Positions 1 to 10,526 of a stretch of 21,285 nucleotides of DNA are shown here, piece by piece (the stretch's first letter is position 1; every line of letters starts with the position of its first letter). The notes beneath the pieces were generated by a model, which did no database searches, was not told where the DNA came from, and worked only from the letters and a program-made list of their open reading frames with translations. The position numbers and the translations under genes are program-made. Source of the stretch: Flammula alnicola (taxonomy: Eukaryota > Basidiomycota > Agaricomycetes > Agaricales > Strophariaceae); assembly GCA_015499995.1 (NCBI GenBank), contig JADNRV010000624.1, positions 1 through 21,285 on the forward strand, given 5' to 3'.

Positions 1-168
1 AAATCCGACGACAAAGGTACACAATACAGGGTACTAGTAGAAATGAAATGAATAGTAATGAGTAGTAGCGCATGCCTATGTGACCCAACAACAGACAATG
101 GAGATCTATGTGACAAATTGAAGAGAGAGGAAAAAGAGAGGACAATGCAGCCAGAAAAGTTACAATAT
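1..168. other. Downstream flank of the C2H2 gene; no gene seen
   Basis: This stretch lies just past the stop codon of the minus-strand zinc-finger gene and most likely holds its 3' UTR and polyadenylation region. I see no coding exon, RNA gene or repeat here. The plus-strand open frame that begins in it runs antisense to the zinc-finger gene and looks like a shadow. Confidence 0.4.
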
Positions 169-1674
169 TCACACCAACGCCGTGCCGACACCTTTCCGCA
201 TACCGCTCTCGCCTTTCCACGCACCATGCCCGAGACCCAGCGACTGGTGGTACGGATAATCCGTCGGCAATGGCTGCGGGTGGTGAATGTATGGCGAAGC
301 ATTGTGCGACTGCGAGTGGCGGTCGTCTCGCCTAATAAGCCGGGCATCTTGGATCGGCGCCAGGATTGGCGGGGGCGACTCGAAGCGTCCACCTCCCTGC
401 ATATTCGCGTACCCATTATGGATAAGATGCGATTGGGAGCCCATGTGTGCGCTGCCCATCCCCGAGTGGTCGGCGATCAAGCTGCTAGAATGATGATTAT
501 ACTGGTGGGCTTCGTCGTGGAACACCGGGTATGTCGGGGTGGGCGGGCCTGAGGTATGGGAAGACACGGACTGCGAAGAAGCGGGGGAAGCAGGACCAGC
601 ACTCGAGGGCTGATTCTGGGAGTACGTCGATTGCGGGTGCGAGATGTGGGAGATAGAGTGGCGCGAGGAGATCGACGCGGGCGAGTTGCCGCGGTTCTGG
701 TGGTGGTGCATGGGGTGATTGTTGTTGTTGCCGTTGTTGAAGTGGTCATGTGAACTGGAATACGAAGAAAACGAATTTGCGTTCGTCGAGCTGTTTGAGG
801 AATGCGAGAGGGGAGTCGTGTGGACGTACGTGAATCCGGCGCCTTGCGATTGTTCTTGATAGGTAGAGGTGCCGCTGCGATATGAATAGTTTTGGTTGTT
901 GGAGAGAGCCATTCCCTGCGACGACATCGGGATGATATGGTGGTTTGAGGAATACGATGCCTCCGGAGACGCAGAAGACGACGAGCGGTCGGACGCGGCG
1001 TCCATGCGAGAATTCGGTAGTGGCAACGTTGCCGTTGCTGGTAAGGTCGCCTGCGCGAGCGGAGGGGGAGAGTCTGGCGGGCTCGAATGGTGGCTATAAA
1101 TTCGCGCAGGCTCTAGCGGTGGTGGGGACGACAATGAAGGAGGAGCGGAAGGTGGCTCTTGCGATACGGCGACACTGCTAGCCTTCTTTCCGTTCGCGCC
1201 TCGCGACGCTGAGGCACGCGTTGAGCTCCGCCTCGAGCCAGGAGACAAATGGATACGGTAGCTGGAGAAGACAAGACGTATCGCATTAGCATGAGTTACG
1301 GTCCCTATACCTCGCTGCCCCTGCCATGTTTCAACACAAAGAAACGCGACTCACTGTTGTTGCAAGTTATCCTGACGCGAGCAGCGCGTTTCGCAGCCAG
1401 GGAAAGGGCATTTGTGGTTCCTCTCGCCAGTGTGGACCCTAGAGTGGCGAGCTAGGTGGCCACTGGTAGTAAACGCGCGGTCGCATGTCCCGCAGACATG
1501 TTTCTTTTTTGCAGCGGGACCAGAGGAAGCAGAGGAACTTTGAGGACTCTGATGCTGAGAGGCCGGGGACAGTGGAGGGGAAGAAGTAGTGGACGAGTCA
1601 GGGAGGTATTGGGCGTTTGTAAATTGGGAATGATAGAACTGAGTTCCGAGATGTTTAGATTCGGCGCGAGGCAT
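169..1674 (-). CDS. C2H2 zinc-finger transcription factor, Nrg1-like
   Basis: The model has two exons, 1674-1355 and 1261-169, joined across a 93-nt GTGAGT...CTCCAG intron (1354-1262), and gives 470 aa. The start is the first ATG in frame with the fingers and has A at -3. The open frame extends further upstream only through a non-ATG codon. Finger 1 uses C61, C64, H77, H81; finger 2 uses C89, C94, H107, H111. They are joined by the classic HTGER linker. The codon for H107 is split by the intron and the reading resumes as YRIHLSPGSRRSS. The spacing and the TTSGHLARH and SRQDN helices resemble the fungal Nrg1/Nrg2 repressor fingers. Residues 1-58 and everything after about 120 are low complexity, rich in Ser, Pro, His and Asn, and probably disordered. 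It should be a nuclear DNA-binding regulator, possibly of carbon or stress genes; the target is inference. Confidence 0.85.
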
Positions 1675-3806
1675 GGTTCCGAGCAAGGGTGGATGAGAGG
1701 GATTTGTGGACCTTAGGGAAGGAAGGAGCGGGCTGAAAATATAGACACAGTTATGAGGAGATGCGCACTTGTTTGTCTTGGCGCATGTGAATCTAGACAA
1801 AGGTCTGAGTTTAGACTTTTTTACACTCTACTGTTTTTGGAACATACAAATAATAAAATATCATTCTCCTCTTTCGGCGCAAATCCGTATACATCGAAGT
1901 CCCCAAATCTGGGGCACGTGGCAACCGCCCGTCTGTCTGCTTATCTTCCTCTGCTTCTCTGGCCGTCCCAGACACATTGCCCTCACAGGCACCACAACAA
2001 ATACACGTAAAAAAATACATTCTAGCGTGCATCACCATCCCCTGTCCAACTCTGCCAGAATGTTGGCTCACATACGCCATTCCCCCATCCGTTTTAGGCC
2101 GGGCCTTTTGGCCCCTGTGCAAAGCTTTGCTCTAGATCTGGATCCCGCCAGATGGATGAAAAGTAATTCTGACATAAACATCTCCGTAAAGTCATATCTG
2201 GTCTGCGGCGGCTCCCTGGAGAACTCCGATCAGTCTTCACGGCTTCGATCAATTCAATCTCTTGATATTATCCTTTTCCCACCACCAACTTTTTGATCAG
2301 GAGGTGTAATTACTCGCATTTTTTTTGGCGTGCCACTAGTCTTGTTCAGGTAGCCTTCGCTAATCTGCACGGCACCGACAAAAAAGTCGTGGTTACCGCC
2401 AGCCCAGTGCGTTTGAGAACTGTATTATTAAAAACAAATCATGATCGATATAGCGCAGCCTCGAAGAGGACAAAGCAGCTCTCGTTGCATCAACGCGACT
2501 CATCCAAGTTTCATCGTATTTGTTTTTCAAAAAAGAAAGAAGATATCGAAACGCCATACATATACCCGAAATATTCGGAATCGCCGCTAAATTTACCTAC
2601 CGGTGCTGTCTGTCACCAGGAGGAACTTGTCCAAAGATCGGTGATTGGCGCCGTGATACCGTATTGGAGATGAGTAATGGAGCGAAGAGAGCCACTTTTT
2701 CCAATAATCAAGTAATATATCAAAGGATATCACTCTCGATCGGTCTTAGCACTAGAATCATGAAAATGATAATGGCGGCCAGTAGTGCATGCCGCCCAAG
2801 GCAAAAGCATTTAGACCGCAGTTGTTCACTTGTTTTCGTGAACAACACATTGACCGCACTCTAGTAAAACATCCGAAACATCCGCTCGACCACACATGCC
2901 CTTTGCAGTGGATTGTATGCAATTGCGTTTTTTTTCGATTGGAAAGCTGCGTCTCAAATAAGGTATTAATACAGCGGTTCCGGTAGACCGACACACGTCG
3001 GTTATGAAGTGGCGGAGCCTCGTCGCTGTTCAGTATCACGTACCCACATAGGAGAGCCAGAGCACAGGATATCACTTTCCTATCAGGTGATGTCTGGCGA
3101 GGCACAGAACCGGCGGGGAACGCCGGAAGATGCATCGACGACGCCATTTTTCGATAGTTTTATCATTGTATTCGGTCAACACGATTGGGGTTATCATCGA
3201 GTGGGGTTTTAAAGAGGCCTACAGATAACAAAAGAAAAGCTAGCGAGTTTAATGCGCCCGCCGCGCTGTGGGCAAGGTGTGGCATGCCATGGTGCCTTTA
3301 CTGTTATGATATTCTGGACGGGGAGACAAAGAGGCAGGAGGACCTTAGGGGCTTGTACAGCTGCCTCCAAAGAGGAGGAGTGGCGGTCATCAGACCAAAC
3401 GATATGGAGGGTCCAAGGATATCACCAGATGAACCGACGGCGTATTCCAAGCAAAACTCAGTGCGAATTTCACACCCCCGATGATCGATCAACGAAGGAA
3501 ATTGCGATAATTCATTATTACCGACACATCGGGACGCTCCGCACGCACCAAGTACAGCATGTACTTGCCTTGCGCGCAGAGGCGGCAGCACCTCACCCGG
3601 GGGACAGCTTTATGTAAACGATAGGCCAGTAACAGACTACGGAAATATGTAAGAGAAAGACTCGTTGCAAGAAAACAGATTATATAGGTGCATGCGCTTG
3701 CCCATGCATAGCCTAGTTTGAAATAGGTAGGAGGATTCGTCGAGCCCTACTCCCCCTAGCGCGCGCCTCGACAACGCAGACGAAGCACACGAAGAGGAAA
3801 CATCCC
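1675..3806. other. Gene-poor region upstream of the C2H2 gene
   Basis: About 2.1 kb with no convincing gene. The part next to the zinc-finger start should contain its promoter and 5' UTR; no clear TATA box is seen. A CACGTG element sits at 1915-1920. Further right, several open frames of 60-130 codons overlap on both strands. None has a recognisable domain, a good start context together with splice sites, or consistent codon use, so I treat them as chance. Confidence 0.4.
1901..1920. promoter_or_regulatory. Inverted CCCCA/TGGGG followed by an E-box, upstream of C2H2 gene
   Basis: CCCCA and TGGGG form a 5-bp inverted repeat with a 4-nt spacer (1901-1914), followed directly by CACGTG at 1915-1920. 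C-rich elements of this sort are the usual targets of fungal two-finger C2H2 regulators (STRE or Mig1-like sites), and CACGTG is the bHLH E-box. The element lies about 230-245 bp upstream of the zinc-finger ATG. Binding is inference only. Confidence 0.25.
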
Positions 3807-4154
3807 TTAATCGCCGACGCTCCAGAGAGGGCACAGCGCCCAATGATCCTCGTCAGGGTGCTCAGGATAACGACTCAGGTACAGATTACTGATGATGTGG
3901 CGGTGTTGAGTGAGGGTCTGACGGGGTTGCGTTGCTCCGTTTGCAACATGCCAACAACGACGCCTGACTGGGGCGATAGATGGAAGGCTCGCTGAAGGGT
4001 CACTTACTGAATACGATGAATTGAAAGCCGACGGCAAGTTCTGATCAAGGGACGGCCAGGGTTCGTGAACGAATTGGGGCTCAATAAAGGCCGCTGCCTG
4101 GTGCGTTTGTGTGCGCAGAAACAATGCCATGAGCACGAGCATGAGCACGAGCAT
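3807..4154 (-). CDS. Possible small secreted protein (hypothetical)
   Basis: An uninterrupted ATG frame of 115 aa. The first 15 or so residues are strongly hydrophobic (MLVLMLVLMALFLRT) and look like a signal peptide, with a possible cleavage near the AAA at about 20-22. The hydrophobic start is encoded by a 12-bp tandem repeat. Inside the frame, a GTAAGT...CCCCAG pair of about 40 nt follows the codons for FNSSYS and could be an intron. If it is used, the C-terminus changes. I recognise no family. It lies alone in a gene-poor block and may be chance, so confidence is low. Confidence 0.25.
   Translation of the reverse strand: MLVLMLVLMALFLRTQTHQAAAFIEPQFVHEPWPSLDQNLPSAFNSSYSVSDPSASLPSIAPVRRRCWHVANGATQPRQTLTQHRHIISNLYLSRYPEHPDEDHWALCPLWSVGD
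4128..4154. repeat. 12-bp tandem repeat, 2.25 copies
   Basis: The unit CATGAGCACGAG occurs twice in a row (4128-4139, 4140-4151) and continues for three more bases. On the minus strand it encodes the start of the putative signal peptide of the small ORF that begins at 4154. Confidence 0.7.
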
Positions 4155-4740
4155 TCAAGAGCCGGGATGCCCCACTCTTCTTCGCGTAAAGTATTTCCGT
4201 GGAAATCGCAACCCTGCTACGTGGATAAGGGAGAATTTTAGGTTTTGCTTGTCCCGGCCGTACATACTCGAAGTAGCATTCACGGTCCCACAGTATCTGT
4301 CTGCGTATCTATCTGCAGGTTTTCGAGCGGAAGAGCACGTACTGGACACTCACGAAGTGAATGGTATATAAATGGTTCATGTCGGACTGACGTGCCGAAT
4401 GTAATGCGCTTTCAGGCAGACCATCCGTCTTCTCATGTCATGGTGAGAATTGATATAAATATATATGTATAGATAGTCAAGCTGGGCACGACATCATGGT
4501 TACACTCACTGATGCGGCGTTGTGTGGCACTGGCTGGTGAATTCACTTACATCAGAAATAGAGATGCAAAGAACTTCGGAAAGGTTATGAAACAACCAAT
4601 CTTGCTCAAATCTCAGAAAATTTTGAATTTCTCATCGATTCTACGCGACTTGTCGCAAAAGATGTCGATTTAGGGTGTGTACGTAGCATCCTGTTATTGC
4701 CTGCCCTCGAAGTCCTGTGCAATCGGAGTTCAACTAGTGT
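4155..4740. other. Intergenic stretch, nothing recognised
   Basis: No coding exon with family resemblance, RNA gene or long repeat was seen. A TATATAAA string occurs near 4365 on the plus strand, but no gene follows it. Confidence 0.35.
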
Positions 4741-6775
4741 TCATTCGTGAATCTGGGTGTTTACATATTCCGTCAGCGAGAATGTCACCTGGACTAATTG
4801 TTCAGAAAAGACGTGGGAGGAAGATATATGGTTTGACTCCTCGAACCGCGGGGTGAGTACTTGAATTGCCGAGAGAGATGTGTCGAGTCTCGATATATCG
4901 CTTGTGCTTTTCTGTTCACGAATCATCGTCGTGGGTTACACCTATGCATCTCGACTACCGAGAGGCGAGATCCCATATGTGACCGCGGATATCATGAAGC
5001 ATTGTAATTGGACACAGAATTGCTGACACAGAGTATTAAGTTCTTGGAAGACATGGGATTCCGAAATTATCGAACATAGTCATTGGCACGGGTAATCGGT
5101 ATTCGGGACGGGATGCCTAACACTATGTCCAATGACCGTCGAAGAAACAAGAAAAGAAGCGTCAACAGCACCCTGTGAATCATAACCATCTGTATGTGGC
5201 TGGCGTGAAGACATCACTTGGAAGGACGTGCGAACACCCTGGGATAGCCTGCCGTCAACACTGATCCGTGGTGGGGTTATGCGGCTGGACTGCCAGAGCA
5301 GAGTAGCTGGGCGGTCTCCTTGCCTTGGCCGACGCTCTGATTAGTCGACATCGAGCGCGCCAAAAGACACATTTCGGACCGAATGAGGGAGTTTGAGATG
5401 GGGTCTGTTGGCGACGAGCATCGCAAATATGTTGATGTTCTTATCGCAAGGAGCAACGGTTAAAGCCCTTTGTGCGGAATTTCTCATGCGGCTCTTGGTT
5501 TTCTATTGAGCGAATGTCAAGACAAGTTCAGCGACTCGCGTCTAAAATCAAGAAATGCTCCAAACACCCACGCTGAATGGAATGGCCAGTCGGTGCTCGT
5601 AATCCTCGCGGCTTCGATGTCTTCACCATGAATTGTCTGCGAATAGAAGTATAGTATAAAATTAGAAGCCATCGAACGCGCAGTGGCATTTGGAGTTGGA
5701 CTCACGGTGGGCGCAGACATCCAAAATCAGTGATTCTAATTTCAGCCGAGAACAAAAATAAGGTGACCAGAGGGAGAAGAAGCGCAAGATGCAGGACTTT
5801 AAAGAGGTAGGACCGCCGACAAGTCGAAGCATAACTTCGAGATCTGGTAATATCTGATAATGGCGGCATTATATGTTCCAGATACAGAAGACGCAGGACG
5901 CAAAAAAACGAACATGTGGATTGCCACACTTGAAGCACAGAAGCGAAGGTCAATGAAATCACCTCGTTCAATCGCTGCGTGAGAGCTTACATTAATCCCT
6001 GATACCGGTCAATTATTGAAGCTAGGCAGCAGGGATGCAGGGCAAGCATTGGATACGTATCCCGCTTCCGCTCCTTCCGAAGTGACTTCAGGAGAATTGA
6101 AACAAGTCAGGGAAAGATCACTCATTTTCGAAGATGGAACGAGGAAACTCACAGATAGACGCACATCTCAGAGACACATAGCTCCGAGGCGAAAGAGTAT
6201 CCCAATCACTGCAGAGCCTTGCGATTTGACTTTACTTACTCGTTGTTGGGAGTTCGGTCCGATTGAAGCCAAAGATGGTGACGGCGTAGATACGATCGTC
6301 GATAGATACCTCGGGTTGCGCATGCGCGCCTCAACGAAGAAATTCTGAAGATAGAGTAGTCGGCGGCATATTTATACCACTTTCGCATGTAGAGGTATTA
6401 CCAAAAGATCGCGTAATCCGCTCCAGCGACAATCGCGGAGGGGCTAAAAATAACGATGGGAAGTTGCCAGAGCCATCGCACCATTATCCGAGGCACCCAA
6501 GAGACAGAAACTGGGATATAAGGATCAGCGACGGCTCTCATGCTAAATGACGTGTGGCGAAGGAAAAAATATGAAAAAATCGTGTCAGTGGTGCAAGGAC
6601 CCACATATGCAGAGCTCCTTGTGAGATGGGTCGTGATAAGCACGCCTTGTACGGCAAATTGTGCGACGCAAGGGCTTAGCGTGCCGACGAAGAGACCTGT
6701 GAACTTCCCAATGGTTCAAAACAAGATTCTCCAAAGGAGCTTACCAAAAGCGGTAGATATTGGATTCGTTTCCAT
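4741..6775 (-). pseudogene. Candidate decayed multi-exon membrane-protein gene (DUF6534-like?)
   Basis: Several minus-strand pieces look like exons of one gene, but they do not join into an open frame. First, an ATG exon at 6775-6745, a 48-nt GTAAGC...TTCACAG intron, then a hydrophobic exon from 6696 reading GLFVGTLSPCVAQFAVQG, like the first membrane helix of DUF6534 proteins. Second, an exact 35-codon segment at 6344-6240, after a TCTTCAG acceptor and before GTAAGT, beginning NFFVEARMRNPRYLSTI; it recalls the FF...R segment of that family. Third, hydrophobic frames at 5971-5702, ending next to a GTGAGT...TTCGCAG intron. Fourth, a tail at 4926-4741 beginning MIREQ, which recalls the residues after the LNxR motif. 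The clear KLYxNSLLxxLNxR motif is missing and stops interrupt the joins. The family assignment is an inference from weak resemblance. Confidence 0.2.
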
Positions 6776-7294
6776 TCCTTCAGCCTTGTGGAATTTTGAA
6801 TGATAAGTGCCGCGCGAAAAGATGTCCAATCAAAGTGGCGAGTAATCATTAATCACCGGCGACCTGATGAACCAGGAAAGATGTCCTTCGATGAGTGCAG
6901 TTTTTTTAAATCGACGGTACCAATTGAATGTTGCAACTCACTGGGAAAGAAGGAAACAGTCATGGCCCGACTCATGGGTTTCTCTCAATTTTGACCAACA
7001 CATTATTGTTGGGCAAACAATGTTTCAACAACGGCGTCTGCAATATCACTTTTAAAAGTCAGTCCGGCAAGTTCCGTGGGCAGCATGCGCACATCTGATC
7101 AGCGATTTAAATTTATTCCACTTCGCGCACCAGGTCCCAACCATGGCTAGCACTCACAATCCCCAGGCCTGCCTCGTCTGCATGCAAAACATCGAAAAAA
7201 AGTCCTTTTCAAGGGAAATATTGCCCTCCTTCCTCGCTCTTTGCTTCATCTCGGACTGACGACGCGATCCGAAGGTTTCCACTCACACGTTATC
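6776..7294. other. Intergenic stretch upstream of the carboxypeptidase gene
   Basis: No convincing gene here. The right-hand part should hold the upstream promoter of the M20 peptidase gene. Short open frames exist on the plus strand without domain or splice support. Confidence 0.35.
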
Positions 7295-7302
7295 TATAAA
7301 TA
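7295..7302 (+). promoter_or_regulatory. TATA box of the carboxypeptidase gene
   Basis: TATAAATA lies 95-103 nt upstream of the ATG at 7398, a normal distance for a fungal core promoter with a 5' UTR of about 60-70 nt. No competing TATA string lies between it and the ATG. Confidence 0.5.
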
Positions 7303-7397
7303 CAATTATACATTTGTGAGACAGTGAGAGGCTCTATCGCTATCCGGACGCCGTGAGGTCAATCCTGCTGCGTGATTCCCTCACTCGAATTGTCACC

Positions 7398-9961
7398 ATG
7401 GCGAAATCTCTACCGCAAGATCTCTTCGACATTGAAAGCAATGCAACGCGACAAAAGTGGTTATGGAGAAGAAGAGTTCTCAACCTTATCGTTGTTGGTC
7501 TGTGGGTCATCGCGCTCATGATCCGATTTGGGAAGAGCTCTCGCGAGCATTCGGGTAACACGAGCACCTGCGACCAACCAACGCCCCACGCATTGCCTTC
7601 AAATCTATCTCGTTTCACCGATGAGCCTGGTTTTGCAAACCAAGCGGCCAAGAGACTGGCCGGTGCCGTCAGGATTCCTACTATGTTCAACATTTCCAAG
7701 TGATTCTAGGTTCAGTAATTAACCTTTTGTATAGGTCCTTCGACGACATGGGTCCTGTTGATCAAGACAAGCGTTGGGCTCCATTTGAAGAAATGCACAT
7801 GTATCTCCGAAAAACCTTTCCCTTAGTGTGCGTAAAATAAAGGAAATCTGCGGCATCACTGATAAATTAAAGCAAATTTTCAGACACTCTGAACTAGATC
7901 TAACTATAATCGGCGGGTATTCGTTGGTTTATACTTGGCCTGGAACTGTCGAGGAGTCGAAACCTCTCATGTTGACAGGCCACATCGACGTAGTACCTAG
8001 GTAACTGATTTCCACATCCTTCTATTGATTAATTCTAACTGTTATCCTGTTCTCCTTTTCAGCCTTACTGCGCTCGACCGTTGGACGTATCCCCCATTTT
8101 CTGGCACGATTGACGAAGAGTGGATATACGGTCGTGGTGCAGGAGATTGCAAGAACAATGTAATCGGGATTATGACAGCAGTTGAGCACCTCATCGCTAG
8201 CAACTGGAAACCGACCAGGACCATCAGTCAGTACTTATTGTTTCGACTCCGTGGGACGATCATCTGACCACCGTCTAGTCCTTGCTTTTGGACAAGATGA
8301 AGAAATAAGCGGTCCACGGGGCGCAACTAACATTGGAAAATATCTAGAGGGCATCTATGGTAAAAACGGCATCGCGCTGATCGTCGATGAAGGCGGTATG
8401 AATCTGGACACTGTATACGGGAAAGAATTTGCGCTGCCTGGAATTGCGGAGAAAGGATATCTTGTACGCAATTCATCTGTCAAAGAAAACAATGTTATTT
8501 ACCTCGTGTTTTCGTTTCTAACCCAGAATGTTGAAATTCAGGTCGACATGCTCGGGGGACAGTAAGCTTCTGAAACCAGTTTTAATCCTGGCTTCCAATC
8601 TAATAATTTTCTTGTAGCTCATCCATTCCTTCTCAGCACACGTCCATCGGAATCCTTTCTAAAATTGTATCCGCTATCGAGTAAGTCAAACTGATTGGTG
8701 TTGTTGATGGCGCCTTACCACTTTACTATTATCAGAGATTCCTCCATATTCCAGCCTCATATCGAAAGTAAAAGTCCAATATGGGGATACCTTTCCTGCG
8801 TAGCTCAGCACGGAGAGTCGTCTCAAATACCGAACTGGATTAAAAAGGGTGTATCATCGAACAATCCAGATATGGATAAGATGGCGCAAGCCTTTGCAGA
8901 GATCTCCGTTGGAAACCGTTATCTTGTTCAGACATCCAAGGCCGCCACCATATTCCACGCCGGACTTAAGGTACGGTTTTATATTTGCTTTATTTTTGTT
9001 TTGCCAACTACTGTGCTCTCCTCGTCATTCGTATAGAGTAATGCCCTCCCTGAGAGCGCCCGCGTTTTATTCAATTCTCGCGTCGACTTATTTAGCACGC
9101 GTGAGTCCCACTAATATTCACAAAGCACAATGTCCCCTCATATAGAGTATGCTAGCTGCCAAAACGAGGGAAGCATACTACAGTCTCATCAAACCCATAG
9201 CGAAAAAGTACTCCCTGCTCCTCGACGGCGCATCTCTTTCGGATGCCTCATCAATTGGAAACATCACCGTTGAGCCGAGCTTAGGCCACGAACCGAGCCC
9301 AATTTCGCCTTTCACGCTGGACTCGGAAGGATGGCTCATCTTCTCGAGAGCTGTGCAAGCATCTTTTGGTCCTGAAGTGATCACTGCCCCAAGCGCAATG
9401 ACTGGTAATACAGGTCCGTGTCTTATTTTCCGCTCTTTAACGCCACGTCTAAATTAATCTATGTGAATGTTACCTCGCAAGATACAAGATATTATGTGAG
9501 TGTTATCTCCCTTGAGATTCAGTAAGACGTATCACTGATTTCGTTTTTCCAGTGGAATCTGTGAGATTTTATCCTCTGAAACGTTTTGAGACGGAGATTT
9601 CTAAGCAGGTCGACAGGTCTGAGAATATCTACCGTTGGAGCCCTACGAGGGCGGGAACAAAGTAAGCCTTTCGTCTAGCATCTTCATCCCACAATTCTTT
9701 TCCAATGACTCTTTAATCGTGTCCTCAGGCTCAATATTCATACGGTTGATGAGAAGATTAGTAAGTTGAAACGGCAGGAGCCCGAAATACTCGCTGAACC
9801 GTCGAATGTATAGAAATTCAAACACATGTCGATGGTATCAAATTTTATACCGGTTAGTTCATCTCTTTTATCATTGATATTATACTGATACGAAATCTGC
9901 ACCAGAACTCATCTTGCAATCGGACGCAATGGTTAGTAATTCCGTTAAGTCCTCGCCCTGA
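7398..9961 (+). CDS. Gly-Xaa carboxypeptidase, M20 family (CPS1-like, vacuolar)
   Basis: Sixteen exons: 7398-7699, 7735-7827, 7884-8000, 8063-8226, 8279-8463, 8527-8561, 8618-8680, 8736-8970, 9037-9100, 9146-9413, 9482-9495, 9553-9560, 9617-9661, 9729-9760, 9814-9852, 9906-9961. The product is about 573 aa, close to yeast Cps1. Residues 27-41 form a signal anchor after a basic run (WRRR). Zinc-site motifs: GHIDVVP (H165, D167), GRGAGD (bridging D199), GQDEEISG (base E233, ligand E234), DEGG (D262) and the C-terminal IHTVDE histidine. GGHSSIP and MTGNTDTRYYWNL are also family hallmarks. It should release C-terminal residues from peptides in the vacuole. Exons 9 and 10 do not join in frame with the best splice pair (9101-9145); the pair 9105-9147 restores the frame with a weak GTCCCA donor. 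Convergent with the sugar transporter. Confidence 0.85.
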
Positions 9962-10526
9962 GCGCGCCAACAGAACGCTCGTTATCCGTCACCTCGAATG
10001 ATGCGTCGTCAAGCATGATGCATGACGCTTCCTGGAGTCGCCTTTGTGTTCATCAAGGAATTCTTGTCACTCTGGTTATTCTTATTTTATGGTGGTTGTA
10101 TATATGTGTACGGTGATTCAAATCGTGAAGACTGGACCCTGTACAGTTCCACTTGGGGCTGGATTCGGGATCTCTCCCCACCGCTCAGGATCGCGTAGTG
10201 CCAGAACGCTTAAGCAGTCTATGAACCTTGCATGAGTTTATTTGAAATGAACAGGGGCTCAGATGGACGCCGGCTTGGCGTCAGGGAAGGAAAGGCGATT
10301 CGAGTAAGACACTGAAAGGTCGGACCCTGCCAATCATTAATGACAACGTTGATCCGCTTCTAAGTCGTTACTGTATCTGTTCTTCGACGGCACCGAGCTG
10401 TATCTTGCTATACCACATGTAGTAGCAGGGTTCCCGACAGATGCCCTCAAGGGGCAAGTTTGCACATATTAACAGGAAAGATAGATGGTACTGATGGGGT
10501 TCAAGTACAGAGAGATTACGGGAAGG
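9962..10526. other. Convergent 3' intergenic region
   Basis: This region lies between the stop codons of the carboxypeptidase (plus) and the sugar transporter (minus) and should contain both 3' UTRs. I see no gene, tRNA or long repeat in it. Confidence 0.45.

Noticed and set aside
58..552. 164-codon plus-strand frame opposite the zinc-finger gene
   Set aside because: It is antisense to a clear coding exon whose biased composition opens the opposite frames; no domain is visible.
2725..3425. Three copies of GGATATCAC at 2725, 3067 and 3417, spaced about 345 bp
   Set aside because: The flanking sequence shared between copies is too short to call a repeat family, and the motif also occurs inside the transporter gene, so chance is likely.
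2293..3617. Overlapping plus-strand frames of 100-126 codons
   Set aside because: They have mutually overlapping frames, poor starts, no family resemblance and no consistent splice structure joining them.
6016..6348. 110-codon plus-strand frame
   Set aside because: It starts with a non-ATG codon, has no recognisable domain, and overlaps the candidate minus-strand exons with splice signals.
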